Translations under genes and position numbers: made by a program
In this document: one piece after another, positions 12,131 through 26,430 of the stretch
How the letters are laid out: each line of letters starts with the position of its first letter
How positions within the stretch are numbered: the first letter of the stretch is position 1
The notes under the pieces: generated by a model
Told to the model about the DNA's origin: nothing
The model's input: the letters and a program-made list of their open reading frames with translations, nothing else
Databases searched by the model: none
Source: Apostichopus japonicus
Lineage: Eukaryota; Echinodermata; Holothuroidea; Aspidochirotida; Stichopodidae
Assembly: GCF_037975245.1 (NCBI RefSeq)
Contig: NC_092561.1
Coordinates: 5,940,001 to 6,004,000, forward strand
DNA length: 64,000 nt
Direction: 5' to 3'

Positions 12131-15100
12131 TAATCCTATTTATAAAATATGCAATTCTAAATGTGTGATCCAACAGATTTAATCTTAAATGCTTTGCTCT
12201 ACAGTTGACCAAGAATGTATATTTCATATTTTGTAAGTGTGAAGGTGGCCCTGGCTTTCTACATTATAGTACTTAGTTGTAAGATCTTCTACATCTACGT
12301 TTTGTCATTTTCATTACACATCGAGATTGTAATGAACCCTTTACTCTGTCTGAAATTATCAGTATTGAGATCATTTTTACTTTTTTAAGGTTTATAATCA
12401 AAGTTGTCTAAGGGCGTTAGTCTAACTTGAGAACATTGTATCGGAAGTAGTTTTAATGGTGTCGTCTTTCAAACTTTAAAAATCCCAGATATTAAGGAGG
12501 ACAAAAATACATAATCGAATCACCCAGGTGAATAATACTGAACATGTCAATAGAACATGTTACATATTTCATCATTATTGCCAGCATTGTTGCCAAATAC
12601 ATGACAATTGAATGATTTGTCTTTTAGCGGATTGATCATTGATGATTCCAGCCAGATCCTCCATATTTAGGTCATCGCGAACCGGTATACTAAAGGAAAT
12701 AGTGAAATCATTACGAATTACAGATGCAGCTAAAAATGTCGAAAAGTTCTCATATCTTTTGATTTAATATTGAACGTATTCTCAACGTACATATACTCTC
12801 TTTGGAATATCCTTACTCCTGCTTATTGTTGTTAGGAGAGCCCAGCTTTGGTTGAAGTGGAATGTATTGGGGTTTTGATCTACAACGGATAACTTCAATA
12901 AGTCGATCACTCAGTCATTAAGGTTTTAAAACGGTGATAAAAATTCCATTCACCGTTTAATCATGTCAGAGATGCAAAATAAACCTTTGGCTATTAACAT
13001 ATTTTAAATTTTTTAATTCATATAATGTAATGCAGTGAATACATCCCTGGTTATATCACATCATCATCTCCACTACAATCGCATAAATTCCCCCCCCCCC
13101 CCCACCCTCTCCTCTGCTTGCTTAATGGAAAATCACAAATAAGTTATCCTATACTCTAGTATATAGCCAACTTACATAGCAGTGACCATCAAAATGGCCG
13201 CCAATCGAAACCGTCTTCATGGGATGTATTTATGTCGGGTTGTAAATATTTGTTTTGTGTGAGCTTTCCTTTTTGAAAATAATCCTATTTCCTGACGACA
13301 AGAATCTAATAATTAAGCAAATCCTTGCTTCTATGGGCTGATTTAAGAGAAACTATTTCCTTTAGTTTCATCACATATTAACTGAATTGGCTTATCTGTA
13401 AATACAATAAGACAGAGTGCAGAAAACAGAAAGATTTTCAAGTCGTGGATTCGAAGGAGGACTGTTATAATTCTACTAAAAGAAATTGCCAATTACTTTG
13501 GCAGTCAAAGACGTACATTCGGTGTATTACAGATTTCATAGGTAAAAAAAAAGAAAACACATCATGTGTTTCATTATCTTAGCAATATGACCAACACAAT
13601 ATGAAACTTTAAAATATGTTCTCCTAACATTTGCATGAAAGTCTCTCATCTTTCGTAATCTCCATCTCCGCATCTATTGGAACTTCATTGTCTGTATACG
13701 CAAGGTTGACCAAACTACACTATTACGAAGTATATATTAAAAGAAATACAGACTTGGCGATATAAATGCTCCCTTTCGAACATTATGATATGCTTATATT
13801 AACCTACAAATCCATGTTTATTTCATCATCGATCGATAAGGCTACACATTTGTCTACCATAGTATATCGGGATGACCTTGTCTTCTCTCATTTTGAGCGC
13901 ATCTTTAATGACTGCTTGTGGTTGGCCTCTGTCGCCCCTCGAGTGTATATTTCTTATCCACTTTAGATGCACTAATTGACGACAATATATCACAAATTGA
14001 AAATCCCAGGAGATCCCTAGGGTAAAACACGAACCAATTGATAAAATTCTGTCTAAATATTCAATGTTTTTAGAAGGCATCGTTCCGTAAGTTTGCTGGT
14101 TGAAGGACATGTGTGTGTCTCTGTGTGTGTGTGTTATGTACTGTGCCATCATCTTGGCTTATATAGCAGCCATCTTTTTTTGATATACAACTTCTCAGAA
14201 ACAGTTAAGAGAAAATATTGTTTCGTTTGAGGGATTATAAATGAGTATAAATGTTGTGTCAAGGGGCTGTCATGTTGTAAATATGTGATGTAATAATGTC
14301 AATAAGATCTGACACTTTTTAATTTGTCTTTTTTTTTTTCCTTATTTTAAAAGTAGAAAGTGAACAATGTTAAAACTGAAATCAATGTCATTAGGTCACG
14401 TTAAGGGGTTCAATATTTTAGATTCAGCATTTATAAAACTCGTATCCATATTCGGTTAATAAACTATGCAATAAATAATGACAAAACATAATAAATTGAA
14501 GCACATGTGACCCAATGTTGTCATATTAAGACTTGATCAAGTCTCAGTCCTTCGTGTTAAGGAACATTAAATCTGTGATATCTCTCAAATGAAATAAGAT
14601 TTGTCCTAGTTGTTTAGAGAAGTTGTGCACATGAGAGTTATCTCTATCACATAGACCAATCATGATGGTTGGGTTTGTGTCTCCTTTAAGGTAAACAATC
14701 ACTACAGTACTTTAGCCAGTTTTTTTTTCTCGTGCCAAAGTCTGTAGAAATACAAGAGTAAACCAATACGATAACTTTCCTTGTCACGATCAGTCGTGTT
14801 AGATATGATGTTATCAAAGTTCGATTATAATTGCAAATGACAACTTGTTTGTGGTAAGCAGGATTGCACTGTACTATTGTGTCCGGGGTCAGTCAACATA
14901 TCTGTGGAGATATCTGGTGATGTAGGTATAGTCATGAAATAACAAGCTAAAGTTAGTATTTATTACTGAATTAGAATCTTTGTCTGTATGCTTTACATAG
15001 CAATTGCACAAATAACGTTCTTATGTAGGCTTTTGTCGTTACCAGTCGTCAGTCTTTATACGACAATACAGAGATACCACAAGCGGAAGAGGAGTATTTA

Positions 15101-16873
15101 TCTCTTCTTCCCTGTTCACTAGTGGAGTCGTCTGACGTACTAGCTCATACCTTCAGAACAATGCGCTTTACACGTACATCGTCTTGTATTTAACCGGCAA
15201 CAGTATACGTCATCAGCGAAATTGTTCACAATTCTTCATATCTCTTACGTATGAGCATCCTACCTAATTAATACAGACACAACAACAAGCCAATAATGTA
15301 TCCAATTCGTGTCAAAGACAAAACTTTTGTATTACGTTCAAAGCACTTGGTATATGATGATCACAAAACATGTCTGGTAACCATCACTTTCCGCGTTTTC
15401 ATTAACTTTTGATTGTCCGGGGGAATTTGAAGCAAGTGTGTCCAATTACACAGGGAGGTGTAATATTCATCCATTCTTATTGTTATTATCATCTTTTCCT
15501 ATTTTTTGCTTTTATTAGAAATTTGTAGCTGTTTATGTTTTTAGAGGTTATTTATACAGGGCTGTCACGAATGAATTACAATGTTGAGATGCCTCAGCCT
15601 TGTAAAATATGATATTGTATAGAAAAACATTTTGATACACTTAAAGTAACTATAAAAAAAAAACGGTATACCCAAGTCTTAAAGCATCAAGCATTGCCAA
15701 TCAGAAGTAGAGCGAAATGTAGGTATACCATACCCCAAAGAGTAGTGCACGGAAAGATTAAACATGGTCGGAAAATAGTTCTAAAGTAAGTTACTGTAGT
15801 GATTTGTTCTTGGCATTTTCTGAGTCATCATTATTCTCTTTGATGCTTGGATGTTGAGGAGGATGCAACTATAGTGATGGTCTAATAAATCTGGCGAATT
15901 GCAGGTGATTCAAATGATTTTAGAAAATCCTGTGTGGAGCAAGAAATATTCTGCAGCAGCAAGAGCCGAAATGCTAACCTTTGAGCTCTCCTAGCTCAAA
16001 TGTTAACGGTCATTGTGGCAAAAGTTGAATGTGATGTGATAACCCAAGCCATCAGCTATCATATGGTGGGTAGGAAATGTCAGCTGAAAACTTCTATCTG
16101 TGCTCGAGCGGCCTTGGAAAGTGACGAGTTAAGTGTGTTAGTCAATGGGAATAATTATATGTGGTACGACACCAGTAGATGAGGAAGTTAAGATTATGGA
16201 ACGGCGCATGACTCGAAAGCAAATGTGATTCATGTGTCTGTTAACGAGTAACGACCGCAAGTATCAATAACATAACGGATTATAAGGCAATACCGGTATA
16301 CATTGTGTGTAATTTAAACGGTCGGCCTGGAGATAAGAAACATAATACTGCAGAAGACTTTTGCTTTGAAAGATAAGTTAACTTTTTTTTTAAATCGACG
16401 ACCGCTAAATTAAATAGACGAAGAATTCTGAAAAAAGAAGCTAAATAAAGCTCTTGTTTGTTAACTGTTTCTAGTCTAACATTGTTACTTGCCGTGAATA
16501 TTTATAATACTGTCTATAGATATATTTCTTGTATAATATATATGACAAATCTAAGTCAAGAGAGCTGTTTTATAAACGTGAGGCGAGCAAACCGCATTTC
16601 AATATCGACAGCCGTGGGGAATCTGTCATTACCGCACATATCACTCTTATCTTTTTTAAAGGTTTCCATCAATCATAAATCGTTCATTATCCAGCGAAGA
16701 TACACTGAGATTAGAATGGGCGTGGGACTGTGGGTGCTTACAATAAATTACACCTACATACTTCAAAGCATTAACTCAAGTTTATATTTGGACATAAATC
16801 AATGTGCTTACGTCGTAATCGTGTCTTGCAAAAATAACTTTAACTCACCGTATGTGTTCATGTATGTACTTTG
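12131..16873. other. Gene-free stretch with a poly-C tract
   Basis: AT-rich non-coding sequence. It holds a pure C tract at about 13090-13103 and a short TG-rich tract near 14108-14134. Two longer frames lie here (13826-14152 minus, and one ending at 16883 plus), but neither has a recognisable domain and the second opens only from a non-ATG codon. Confidence 0.45.
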
Positions 16874-17115
16874 TATTAAATAATTCAACAGGAAGGTATC
16901 AGTCTGTACTTGGTGAACAGATGTGTATTGTTCTGTCACAATTGGTCAAAATGACTTTCATGTCCTTGGCATGAAACTACAAACTGAATCGCACACTAAT
17001 GTATATTCGTACATAGGCCAGCTCTATTCATTAAAAATGAAGTCTGTGATAGAACCTTATTATAACTTGTAAATGGTGTGTTCTCATTAACAAATTTGTT
17101 CACTTTTGAACCCTT
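16874..17115. repeat. Anonymous duplicated repeat, copy 2
   Basis: Direct-orientation counterpart of the repeat at 11885-12130. It carries small extra segments relative to copy 1, for example after CACAATTGG and after GGCATGAAA, which suggests both are independently decayed copies. Confidence 0.75.
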
Positions 17116-18112
17116 CACATTGGCTGATATTGTTAAGTATTGCGATAATTTTACTTTTGTAAAGTCTAAAGGTGTTATCTCAGAGACTAAATCTCATTTT
17201 GCTCTACATTAGTTAACCACGATTGTATATTGCAGCTCTAGCTTTTGTTCCCTACATAATATTTAGCTATAAGAATTCCTTCTTGGTTTTGTCGTCTCAT
17301 ATCGTGATGTTAATGACAAATATTTCATACTCTAAAATCATGAAATATGAAAAGAGGATACATGCGTAATGGGACTTATTGTTATAATTACTATAATTGT
17401 GTTACTAATTTAAAATACTATTTACAAAATGTGTATTAACTCCAAATAAACATAAAGGCATTCTCTAATCACAAAATCTCCACACTCCTTTTCAATTTTA
17501 AATATCAATTAGAAAATGAGATCATCCATGGTTGTAATAACGATACATGATGTACAAATGTGTAATATTAGTTGCAATGGTAAAGACTTTAATGATCAGC
17601 AACGGTACCTTTGATTCATTCACTTGTTTTTGCCATTAATCTTATGAAATAGATCGTAAGGAAACTTGCTCTGATAACAATAAAATGAAGAATAATGTCG
17701 TAAAACATTTGTGTAGATTATTTAAAAAGCCAGAACGCTTCTTCACATATTTTGCTATTCTGCCTATGACATGAACTATGAAGCTGAAATAGGTCGTAAA
17801 GTATTCCATAGCTATAGCAATGAAAAATGGTGGATGATGCAATATTTAAAATTTTATAAATGCATAATAACACTCTGCAGCATCGTCGCCATCTTTCACT
17901 ATTCTAACTTTGTCATCACATATCTCTAAATGTAAAAAATACATGAGTTAAGAATGTTTTACTTATTGGATGTTAACACACTTAAAACGTAATAACATCC
18001 CTAAACTTTTTCAATGCTCAGTCTTTTTTATTACATAAATCATATAAAATAGTTTAACCGGAAATGAAAACCATACATTAAAGTTATTTAAAACAAGCAA
18101 ATTACAATTAAC

Positions 18113-18247
18113 CTGTCTTTCACATATCCGTAATTGGTAAAGATTTTCAAACTTGTCCATTATTTCATATTTAGTATCGTACTCCGGAAAAGAGACTTCT
18201 AAGAATTTTGGATTAATGTCTGGATAAAAACGCCTACATTCTAAAGC
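18113..18247 (-). CDS. Orphan internal exon candidate, 45 codons
   Basis: On the minus strand a pyrimidine-rich tract ending CTATTATCAG precedes a 135-nt open segment that ends at a GTTAATT donor, giving a phase 0/0 exon of exactly 45 codons. The peptide is protein-like, with a mixed hydrophilic composition, ALECRRFYPDIN at its start and MDKFENLYQLRICERQ at its end, unlike the translated AT repeats around it. I do not recognise the family, and I did not find neighbouring exons of a matching gene on this strand. It may be an exon of a large minus-strand gene, a decayed gene fragment or chance. Confidence 0.3.
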
Positions 18248-18752
18248 CTGATAATAGAGAAGAAGATTTCGAAAAAGACATGCAGTTACATAGATGAAGG
18301 CTATAAATATGTTATCTTTATTACCCAATATAATATCGCTTCTTGAATTATAGACTTTATTGTCATATCAGCGGAAAGGAGGCGTTCTCATCGCCTGTCC
18401 AACTGAAATTTGAAAATAAAAGAAAGATATAATGCCGCCATGGACAATGAAGTATTTTCGAAAAAACACTTTCTGTTTATTTGTCACGATACACCAAGAT
18501 CCCTTCGGCAATTTATCTTATATTACTTGCTTATTTGAAGTTTAAATTAAACAAATGTCAAGCTTGATAAATACAACGGCTCTATTTCAGATTGGTTACA
18601 AACAAAACTTATATTATCGGCAACGTATAGTAATATTGATCTGCTCAGTGGTTGAATAAACATTATGTTATTAGTTATACCGCAATTCTTGTCGACTATA
18701 ACTATTACCGTTGGGGACTTACAACAGCTGTTTTCTCAATAATTTCTATGTT

Positions 18753-19132
18753 CAAGGGCGTAGGAACCGGGGGCTGGGGGGGGGGGGGGCGCCAGCCCCC
18801 CCCCCAGTGAAAAATATGGGGGGGGCGGAAGTATCGTTCCGCCCCCCCCCCCCCGCTCCGCAAGTCCGAAAACCCCTTTTTCATTTCCAAATGAGAAAAA
18901 AATCTCATATGAAGCACCAAATTGCATCTAAGGCCAGGTGAAAATGCAAAATTCTTTACAAAATGGAGTAGGTGTTGAAGTGTGCTATATTGCACCAAAT
19001 TGCATCTGAGGCCACCTGGAAATGCAAAAAAATTCCAAAGGGGAGGGGGACACCCCCTCCCCTTTGACCCCTCCCCCAGGCCGGCCATCAGTCTTCAGCC
19101 CCCCCACTCAAAAGTATCTTCCTACGCCACTG
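18753..19132. mobile_element. hAT-like miniature element with G/C-tract hairpin, copy 1
   Basis: The element starts CAAGGGCGTAGGAACC and ends CTTCCTACGCCACTG, giving an imperfect terminal inverted repeat with a CAnTGGCG-like end. Next to the left end lie long runs of G and C that can pair with one another. The interior contains two related blocks, AAATTGCATCTAAGGCCAGG and AAATTGCATCTGAGGCCACC. It matches 36359-36699 almost throughout. The flanks here do not show a clear 8-bp duplication. There is no transposase, so it is non-autonomous. Confidence 0.8.
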
Positions 19133-21847
19133 TTAAATTTCAAGTTGTTTCTCTCTCTTTGTCTCTCCCCTTCCTATTTATTGTGTTATTGCATCAAATG
19201 TTTAACTCAAAAATCAGAAGAGAGTAGGAAGACGCTATATGTCTCTTCCTTGGTACTCTATTTTCTTAAAATTTCAAACATCGAATACATAAGACAATCA
19301 AACCTCACATTCGTCTTGAATTGCAATATAAGATACCTGATGCTGATTGTCTTGATTCAAAACGAAAATAGCTTGAGGTTATATTCCTTTCACAGGAAAG
19401 CATCTTAGGAAGACAAGGATTTTAGGTGTGCTTGGTTTAAGTGAAGTCGAGGAAAGCAATATATAGTTAGTTTCCCTGCTTATACCTGTCGTTGTAACTT
19501 GGTTCATCTATTTTTACAAATAACTCAACATAAACATCTCCGAGGGTTGTCGTTTTATCCTACATTCTGGAAAAGTAATATTCTTTCACCGAGGGAATTT
19601 CTTAACAAACGAATGTACATGACACATGAGCCAAGTGGATTAGACGGATTGAATTACATGTAAGATGAAACAAAATCGAACATTTCCTCCTAAGAGGGAA
19701 TATACATTCAGTTTATGTATGTTTGATTAGATAAACAAGTAACGTTTGATGACGAAATGTTGGTAATATAAGCAACATGCAAATGATTAACTAGCATTGA
19801 ATAGTCATTTCTGGAGACAATTTACAACATTTTTATACTTAGTAATAAACAAATATAATACACACATCATCTTGTATAAATTAAAAAATAAATTAAAATT
19901 TACGTTACCGTTCCTATTCGAATTAAACCATGGCATGTGATGCAAATATATATATGAAATTTCATAAGGGATCTTGGTATAGAATAATATCTACAAAAAA
20001 TTCCACTGTTTACCACGAAATCTGATTTCACTTGCTTGAATACAGTACAGGACTATATGTCTTGAACAATGTATGTAAGAAAACCAAGTTCCCAACAATG
20101 TATGAAATTAAACTCACCCCTATACCCCGACCCCTTTACCACTGAACTCGGAATTAACGTTATCCCAAAACTTACAATTGTTTAATTCACCTTGTTATGT
20201 GTAGTCTGTGACATCTCGAGAATACCATACCGTAATGAAAACGCTTCGAAACGAACAAATGTACCATTATTAATTCCTGTGATTTGTTTCCTATATTTGT
20301 TTTGCATATCGTTCTCGAAATAATTGTTGTAGCATAAAAGAAAATTCACGTGAAATTAACTAGTTGAAGAACCGTATTAAAACATATGTACTAACTTTTT
20401 ACACCCTAATGGAAACAATTAGTATGCACTCTTCACCCAATTAATATGTGCAATTTATAGATGTTATGTTCTCTGTGACGCCAATACAGACAAACCATCC
20501 CTATATCCCTATAACTAGAGACTGGAAAAAAATCTTCGATAAAATTAGGTTCATAAACAAGCTATATGACTGAATGAAAAGAAATTGTATTTACATATTG
20601 CTTTTCATCATTCATTTAAACATATTGATAACAATAACCATCAGAATATGTTGTTTAGATTCGTAAGTTACCGTAGGGTTGCCAGTAGCGTTAGTGCTTT
20701 GGAATGTCAAATACGGTCATGATCAATCTTCACATTTCTAAGTACGGTTGCTGGGAAATATATGTTGAATAATTATTCGGCAGAGTGTTCGTACAAAAAA
20801 ACGCAAAGCAAATTATTTCGAGATAAATTAAGATTGTATAATGAAGTAACTAGGCTAATCACGTTAAAGTAATTTGTTCGATGCTTGGAAATAAGGAAAA
20901 TAAAATATCAAGGCAAAGAGTATATCTTCCTTCTATGCTTTTCTTTTCATACATGAAACGTGGCAAGGAATCGCTAGGTTATTTGGCTCTCTGGTTAAAA
21001 GGTGCGGCGCAATATGAACAGCTTTTCGATAGTTAGCTTTATGTTATGATTTGGGGTTCATATTTTGCCGGTCAAGTGCTAACAATTATATAATATATTT
21101 ACCTGGTGGTTTTACTATTCCGTCCTGACTCGTTCAATCGAGATACACGAGTTGCATGTTGTAGGCTGCTAATCTGTTTCATTTAGATGGACACGGTACT
21201 GTTACAAACAGAACCAGGTTACCTTTTAATTAACACATGTCCAAGTGCTAACCTATACCCATATTCGTTACAACAATCTCTCTATTTAGGTTGTTTACTG
21301 TGCATCAAACTCTTACTGCAATAGAACGATCGATAATTAAGGATTCGTATCGTCTCACAGACTTTGCACTTTAATTATCTAGCCTTTCTCTTTAGAAAAT
21401 ATTTCCAAACCCTCAAGTAGTTGTGAACAGTCAATTGATCCAGATTTTTGTGAGGGCAATGTCTTACCGTCAGTGATCCTTGCGGATTGAAGATATCCTT
21501 ATTTCGGTTTACGCTGAAACATCAATAATCGCCAAAGGGCAATTTATACATTATAGTCAATATATAATGGACAAGTACTACTTTCAAAGACATTCTCGCA
21601 TACAAAAATAGTATTTGATTTCACAATATAGCAAGCAAATTAACTTTTTTTTTTCTTTCGGAAGAAAAATAACATCGAAATAAATCCGTAATACTGTTTA
21701 TCCTGTAATGAGCTGGTCATGAGATGGTATATTGCATTTGTTGATTTGGCTTAATGTATAATTATTTTTAAAGGATAAACAATATCACCCATGATCATCT
21801 CAAGCTTACCTGTGCATGGTGGAAATCTGTCTCATTAATATGAACGT
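19133..21847. other. Gene-free stretch, no recognised feature
   Basis: AT-rich sequence. No coding exon, RNA gene, tandem repeat or mobile element was recognised. Confidence 0.45.
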
Positions 21848-22345
21848 CTACAAAAGATTTGGGTCTCCAAAAGCATCTGTGGAAGAACAAAAATAAGGCT
21901 ATACAAAACACTGGTAATACCTGTCCTACTATATGGATGCGAGACCTGGAAAATTAATAAGGGGCATGAAAAGAAAAGCGATATATTTCACAACAAATGC
22001 CTCAGGAGAGTGATAAGATTGCAAGAACGGGTCAGCACAAAGGAACTGCTAAAGAGAGCAAAAATGGGACCACTAAGCATCGAAATTAAGAAAAGAAGAT
22101 GGAAATTCATTGGGCATATATTGCGCCAAAACCTAAACAATGACAACAACATTAGCATGACTTGGGCACCAGAGGGCAGGAGAATGAGAGGGCGACCAAA
22201 AACAACATGGCGCAGGACAGTAGACAAAGGGAGAGAGAGAGAGGGCTGGCTGGCGATCCTGGAATGAGGCCAGAAATGCAGCTGCCGACCGAGATGAATG
22301 GGGACGCTCTGTGGAAGCCTTATTTGCCTCTAGGCAAGAAGTAGA
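21848..22345 (+). pseudogene. Non-LTR retrotransposon 3' fragment (end of reverse transcriptase ORF)
   Basis: A continuous frame from 21848 to about 22225 encodes the C-terminal part of a LINE reverse-transcriptase polyprotein. It shows the motif RTKIRLYKTLVIPVLLYGCE followed by TW, then HNKCLRRVIRLQERVSTKEL, then RRRWKFIGHILR-like and RGRPKTTWRR blocks, all typical of this region in metazoan non-LTR elements. Near 22225-22250 the reading shifts: the expected ending (GWRSWNEARNAAADRDEWGR, then SVEALFASRQEVDR and a stop near 22345) is in a different frame. The copy is therefore 5'-truncated and frameshifted, with no intact palm domain in the window. The clade cannot be assigned from this end alone. 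Confidence 0.8.
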
Positions 22346-22639
22346 CAGATGAGATGAATATGAACATTAATGTGACTAATGATGATGGTTGGATTATACT
22401 TTTCCTTCAGTATGTACTTTCAGTATATGAAACAATATGTACTGCATTTCCAATAAATATGCATTCAATCGGTAGTAAGTTTCAACAACATATTTTACAC
22501 TAACTATTCAACATCCTCTTAGAACAAACCCGTGGAAGGAGAATACATTTCGGATTGCATTTTCTTGCTCGTTTCCTTCCTTCGCAGTATGGCAATGTGA
22601 ATCCACAATTGAATGTTGACGAACTGGTGTTGAAAACCA

Positions 22640-22800
22640 TGTTGAAATCATAAAGGTTTTAGTTTTCGTTAATAATTACTGGTTAGCACGATATCTTACG
22701 CATCGAAAATCTAGCAGTGAATATTTAATTGCCAGCTCAAATATCTCTGAGTGGTATGAAGACTAGCCTAATGAATTCAAAATTACTACGAACCAATGCT
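22640..22800. repeat. Local direct repeat, copy 1
   Basis: Matches 23288-23445 in direct orientation: AATCATAAAG..TTTAGTTTTCG, GATATCTTACG, CAGTGAATATTTAATTGCCA and GACTAGCCTAATGAATTCAA are shared, in that order. It is non-coding. Confidence 0.75.
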
Positions 22801-23287
22801 GTGAAACCCCCATTTGAAGGTTGACGAACGATGTATAAAACCAAAACTGATGCATTTTGCAATTTTACACCTAATTTTGTATAACTACCAATGTTTTGCT
22901 ATCATATGCAAGTTTTTAGTAATAAGAAAGGTTTAGGGGAAATGATATATACGGAATACGTAATAATAAAGAAGGCTTCCAAAGCCCTGTTAATTTGTGG
23001 GATACATGTTATATATGAAATAATTAAGCTCACAACGAGGGGACAACATCTTCATTTACCCTTCATAATGGGTTTAAAACCACAAGAAATGTGGAAGGGG
23101 GGGGGGGAAGAAAGAAATTGGTGTTTGCATAAGAAGACATGCCCACCCTATCCCCACCGTAAGCGATATCCACGTTGACAGTACACAACAATGTAGATGC
23201 CTTGCTTTTCATTGGTCGTTTCATAGTTACATTTTAATTGCTTCGCGCTTCGAGTCTTCTTTGAGCTTAATATGTATCATCTTGCTG

Positions 23288-23445
23288 TAATCATAAAGAA
23301 TTTAGTTTTCGTAAATAATATCCTGGTAGGCAAGATATCTTACGTATGAAATAATTGGCAGTGAATATTTAATTGCCAGTTCAATTGCCAGTTATCAGTA
23401 GTACTGAGACTAGCCTAATGAATTCAAAATTTCCACGAATCAATG
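23288..23445. repeat. Local direct repeat, copy 2
   Basis: Second copy of the repeat at 22640-22800, about 650 bp away, with small insertions and a short internal doubling of the CAATTGCCAGTT block. Confidence 0.75.
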
Positions 23446-26430
23446 CTAACTCTCCTCGGAAATTACAGGTTGTATCAAGGGAGGATGTAGGTGTAATTTG
23501 TGCGACAGAGCATAACGAAACAACTGATCGAAATTCTCCTGAAACTGCCGAAAGGAATCTATACTTTCGGCACCTTCCCCCCCCCCCCCCACCTTACTTC
23601 ACGAGAAACCGTATACCTACCGTCTTTCAAGACACTACAGGTTAATGCAACTGTGACATTGAATAGCCTCGGAAACCCTGGAAATGTCTTTTCTGCAGAA
23701 CGTACCTTGCGGTACCTCTTTGGTGCCTGGACGTATATTATCTAAACCATGAATCGACAAAGTCAAGGTTAAAGCAAAATTATAGCTTTCCGGGGCAGAC
23801 AATTTTCCTATTATAGGTGACATTTAAAAACATCTTTACAAAGTGTGTGTATGAGGATCTTATAAATAATGTTATACTTTGTTTCTACAGCAAGAAAGAA
23901 TAATGACGAAGATTTTATCTAACCGTTAAATGGTTGGCTCATTTGAAAAAAAGTCATGAAGGAAGGATAGATTGATTAGCTTTACTTTTGACTATCTTTG
24001 TCTTCTGTATTGAGGAAAACTATTCCTTCGCCAGGTAGAAATTATAACAAACCAAAAGAAGAAAATATGACTAGAAAATAACGCTCAACATAACGTTGGT
24101 ATAGTTTTGAATTAGTGATACTAGTTTTCAATAACGGAAGTCAACCACGACTTTTACGACGATGTTACCAAACATAAACAGAAATATTCAATTGCTAAAG
24201 CAACAGCAAGAAAACTAAGCGTCTTTTCTTAAACACTTATCGGAGATTTTCCGTTACCAAAATGGACAAATTTCTCTCTCCCCCTCTGTATGTGATTTTT
24301 TTATGGGGTGGGTGGAGCTTAAGAGAGGGGGTGGGGGTTGAAATTGATACACGAACAATAGTTATAATACGAAATAACGTAATACACAAAAATAGGACTA
24401 AGAAAAGTCAAAAGTTATTGGAGAAGTAATTAGTGAGAAATTGTTCATATTAATTTATTTTAACTTCAAGATACCTAGCAAATGTGCCAGGAAGCATTTC
24501 TCGGCAAAGAATATTGAAGCAAGCAAGGAAACACAATTAATCGACAGCTGTACCTTTCCGAAATGCATCGGATAAATGACGATTAGGCCATATAGTTATC
24601 CCTATTTCAAACCTTGCTTCAGGATTAACATGGTAGCCAATATCTTTATATATTTTACATACTCTAAGACCTGCAGGGTATGCCACTCAAAGAAGCCTTC
24701 TCGGAGTACAAAAGAATATTTAAAAAAATGAAAAATGAAAACACCAAATGTGTTTTATTGTAGCTACTAGATTTTCTGCAGACTTTGACACAGTGGATCA
24801 TGAAATATAACCATCTCACTTGGAAACAGATTTAATAGCAATTTCCTTCATGCTGCGACCCCCCCCCCCCCCCGCCACACACACATCCCTCCCCTCTTCT
24901 CCCACGTTTGTAGAACTCACTTCCAGTAGATATTAGGTCTTAAAACTCATCTTGCTCACATTGTTATTAGATTTCTATGTCATCACCTGTTGAGCGAATT
25001 GAGCAACGTTTGTTGGATTCTGCGCAATACAAGACAAATGATAACAATAATCTTTCCTCTTGTTGCACGAAGTCGTCAAAAACCTAGCAAGCGTCTGTTT
25101 ATTAATATTTTGCCTAATAACGAATGAGCGAGGACGAGAGACCAAACTTTTCCAGGAAACCTTAAGATTATTATCACCCAGTCCTGCAAAACAACTCTGT
25201 AAGGTTTCTGTTTTCGAGTATTAATGGAATCGATCCAGGTGTGGTGAAAGATAAAACTTTAAGGACTGACTAGAAAGAACAGAAGAAAAAAGGGTTGGAG
25301 TAAATAAAACGTTGTGAGCAAAGATGGATTACCTTGAGTTTCACTTTTATGATTTATCTGGATGTTATCATTCCTACTCAAAGATCGTTACCCGCATATA
25401 ACGTTAAACAGTGTAACACAGTGTTTATGGTTTTGTTAAAGAATGTAAAATTCCGAGAACTGTAAAAACATCACTTTTCTTGCGTCTATAGTTGTTTTCT
25501 TGAAACCATTTTATAGCTGCTATCAAGATGGCAGCACCCCCCCCCCCCCCCGGTGATAAAACGTCAATAAGAACTGCATTTTAATTAATCAACCACAATT
25601 GTTTACGTTTGACAAGCCAGAGGAATCTTTCTGAAAAAGACATGTTGCGTTTTTTTTTTAATCACTTGAAAGGGCTGTTAAAAGATTCTTAATCTTGGGT
25701 GCATTGATCTATATCTATATATTAATATTCAAGTGTGGGTGACACGTGTACTTTCAACCACCTAGAATGAGTCAGCAAGGATAATATGTACAAACAATGA
25801 TGGTTGGTGCTTCTGTGATCTTTCCTTCAAAAGATTATGTATTAATAATTATGCTCAGTCTATACATCTACAGTTTATTCATTGGAAATAGGTAAGCCTC
25901 TCGTGTGTTTTAACTTAAGATAATAATATTCTCGTCATTCGTGCACAACTTAATTATAAAAGGTTGTCTCGGGTATACTTGCAAATCTCCCCCCCCCCCC
26001 TCCCCCCTCGTAGATTTACGTTAAGAGCATATTCAGATCTCTTGAGGACTCATAGGGGAAACATCGTGAAGTATATAAGGGCACTCAGCTCGGACAGGTA
26101 GTGCTAGATTATATTTCATTTTTTTTCTGAATTGGGCATCTAAAAGATAAAGCAGACAGATTTAAAGGTAAATGTTAAGTCTTGTACAAGGGACGATTTC
26201 CATTATCATGTTATAAAGAATCATTTTGTTGTAACATTATTCTTCAATATCGAAAGAGGAAAACCTAATACGTATCCTGATAAAATTTGAGTTCAATTCC
26301 TAGTTTATAGCCAATAAAAGACATTGATAGTTGGAAATGTCAAAGTTTTCATTTATTTTGAAAACATTATTGCAAAACTTTTGAAAAATGTTAAACATTA
26401 TTTTCTCCATTTCTGTTTTATCTTCTACAG

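Larger units (their letters stand above)
22346..26430. other. Gene-free stretch upstream of the first Ras-like exon seen
   Basis: AT-rich sequence with several homopolymer C or G tracts (about 23098-23107, 23578-23590, 24858-24873, 25537-25552, 25987-26000). I searched for a codon pattern of a GTPase P-loop ending one base before a GT donor and did not find one. No other gene was recognised. Confidence 0.4.

Noticed and set aside
13826-14152. 108-codon minus-strand frame
   Set aside because: No recognisable domain. The candidate donor (AAG|GTCATC) is poor, and part of it reads through a TG repeat.
16458-16883. 141-codon plus-strand frame
   Set aside because: Opens from a non-ATG codon, has no domain or splice support, and its end overlaps the duplicated non-coding repeat at 16874.
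18705-19408. Overlapping Gly/Pro-rich frames on both strands
   Set aside because: Products of G and C homopolymer runs in the hAT-like miniature element.
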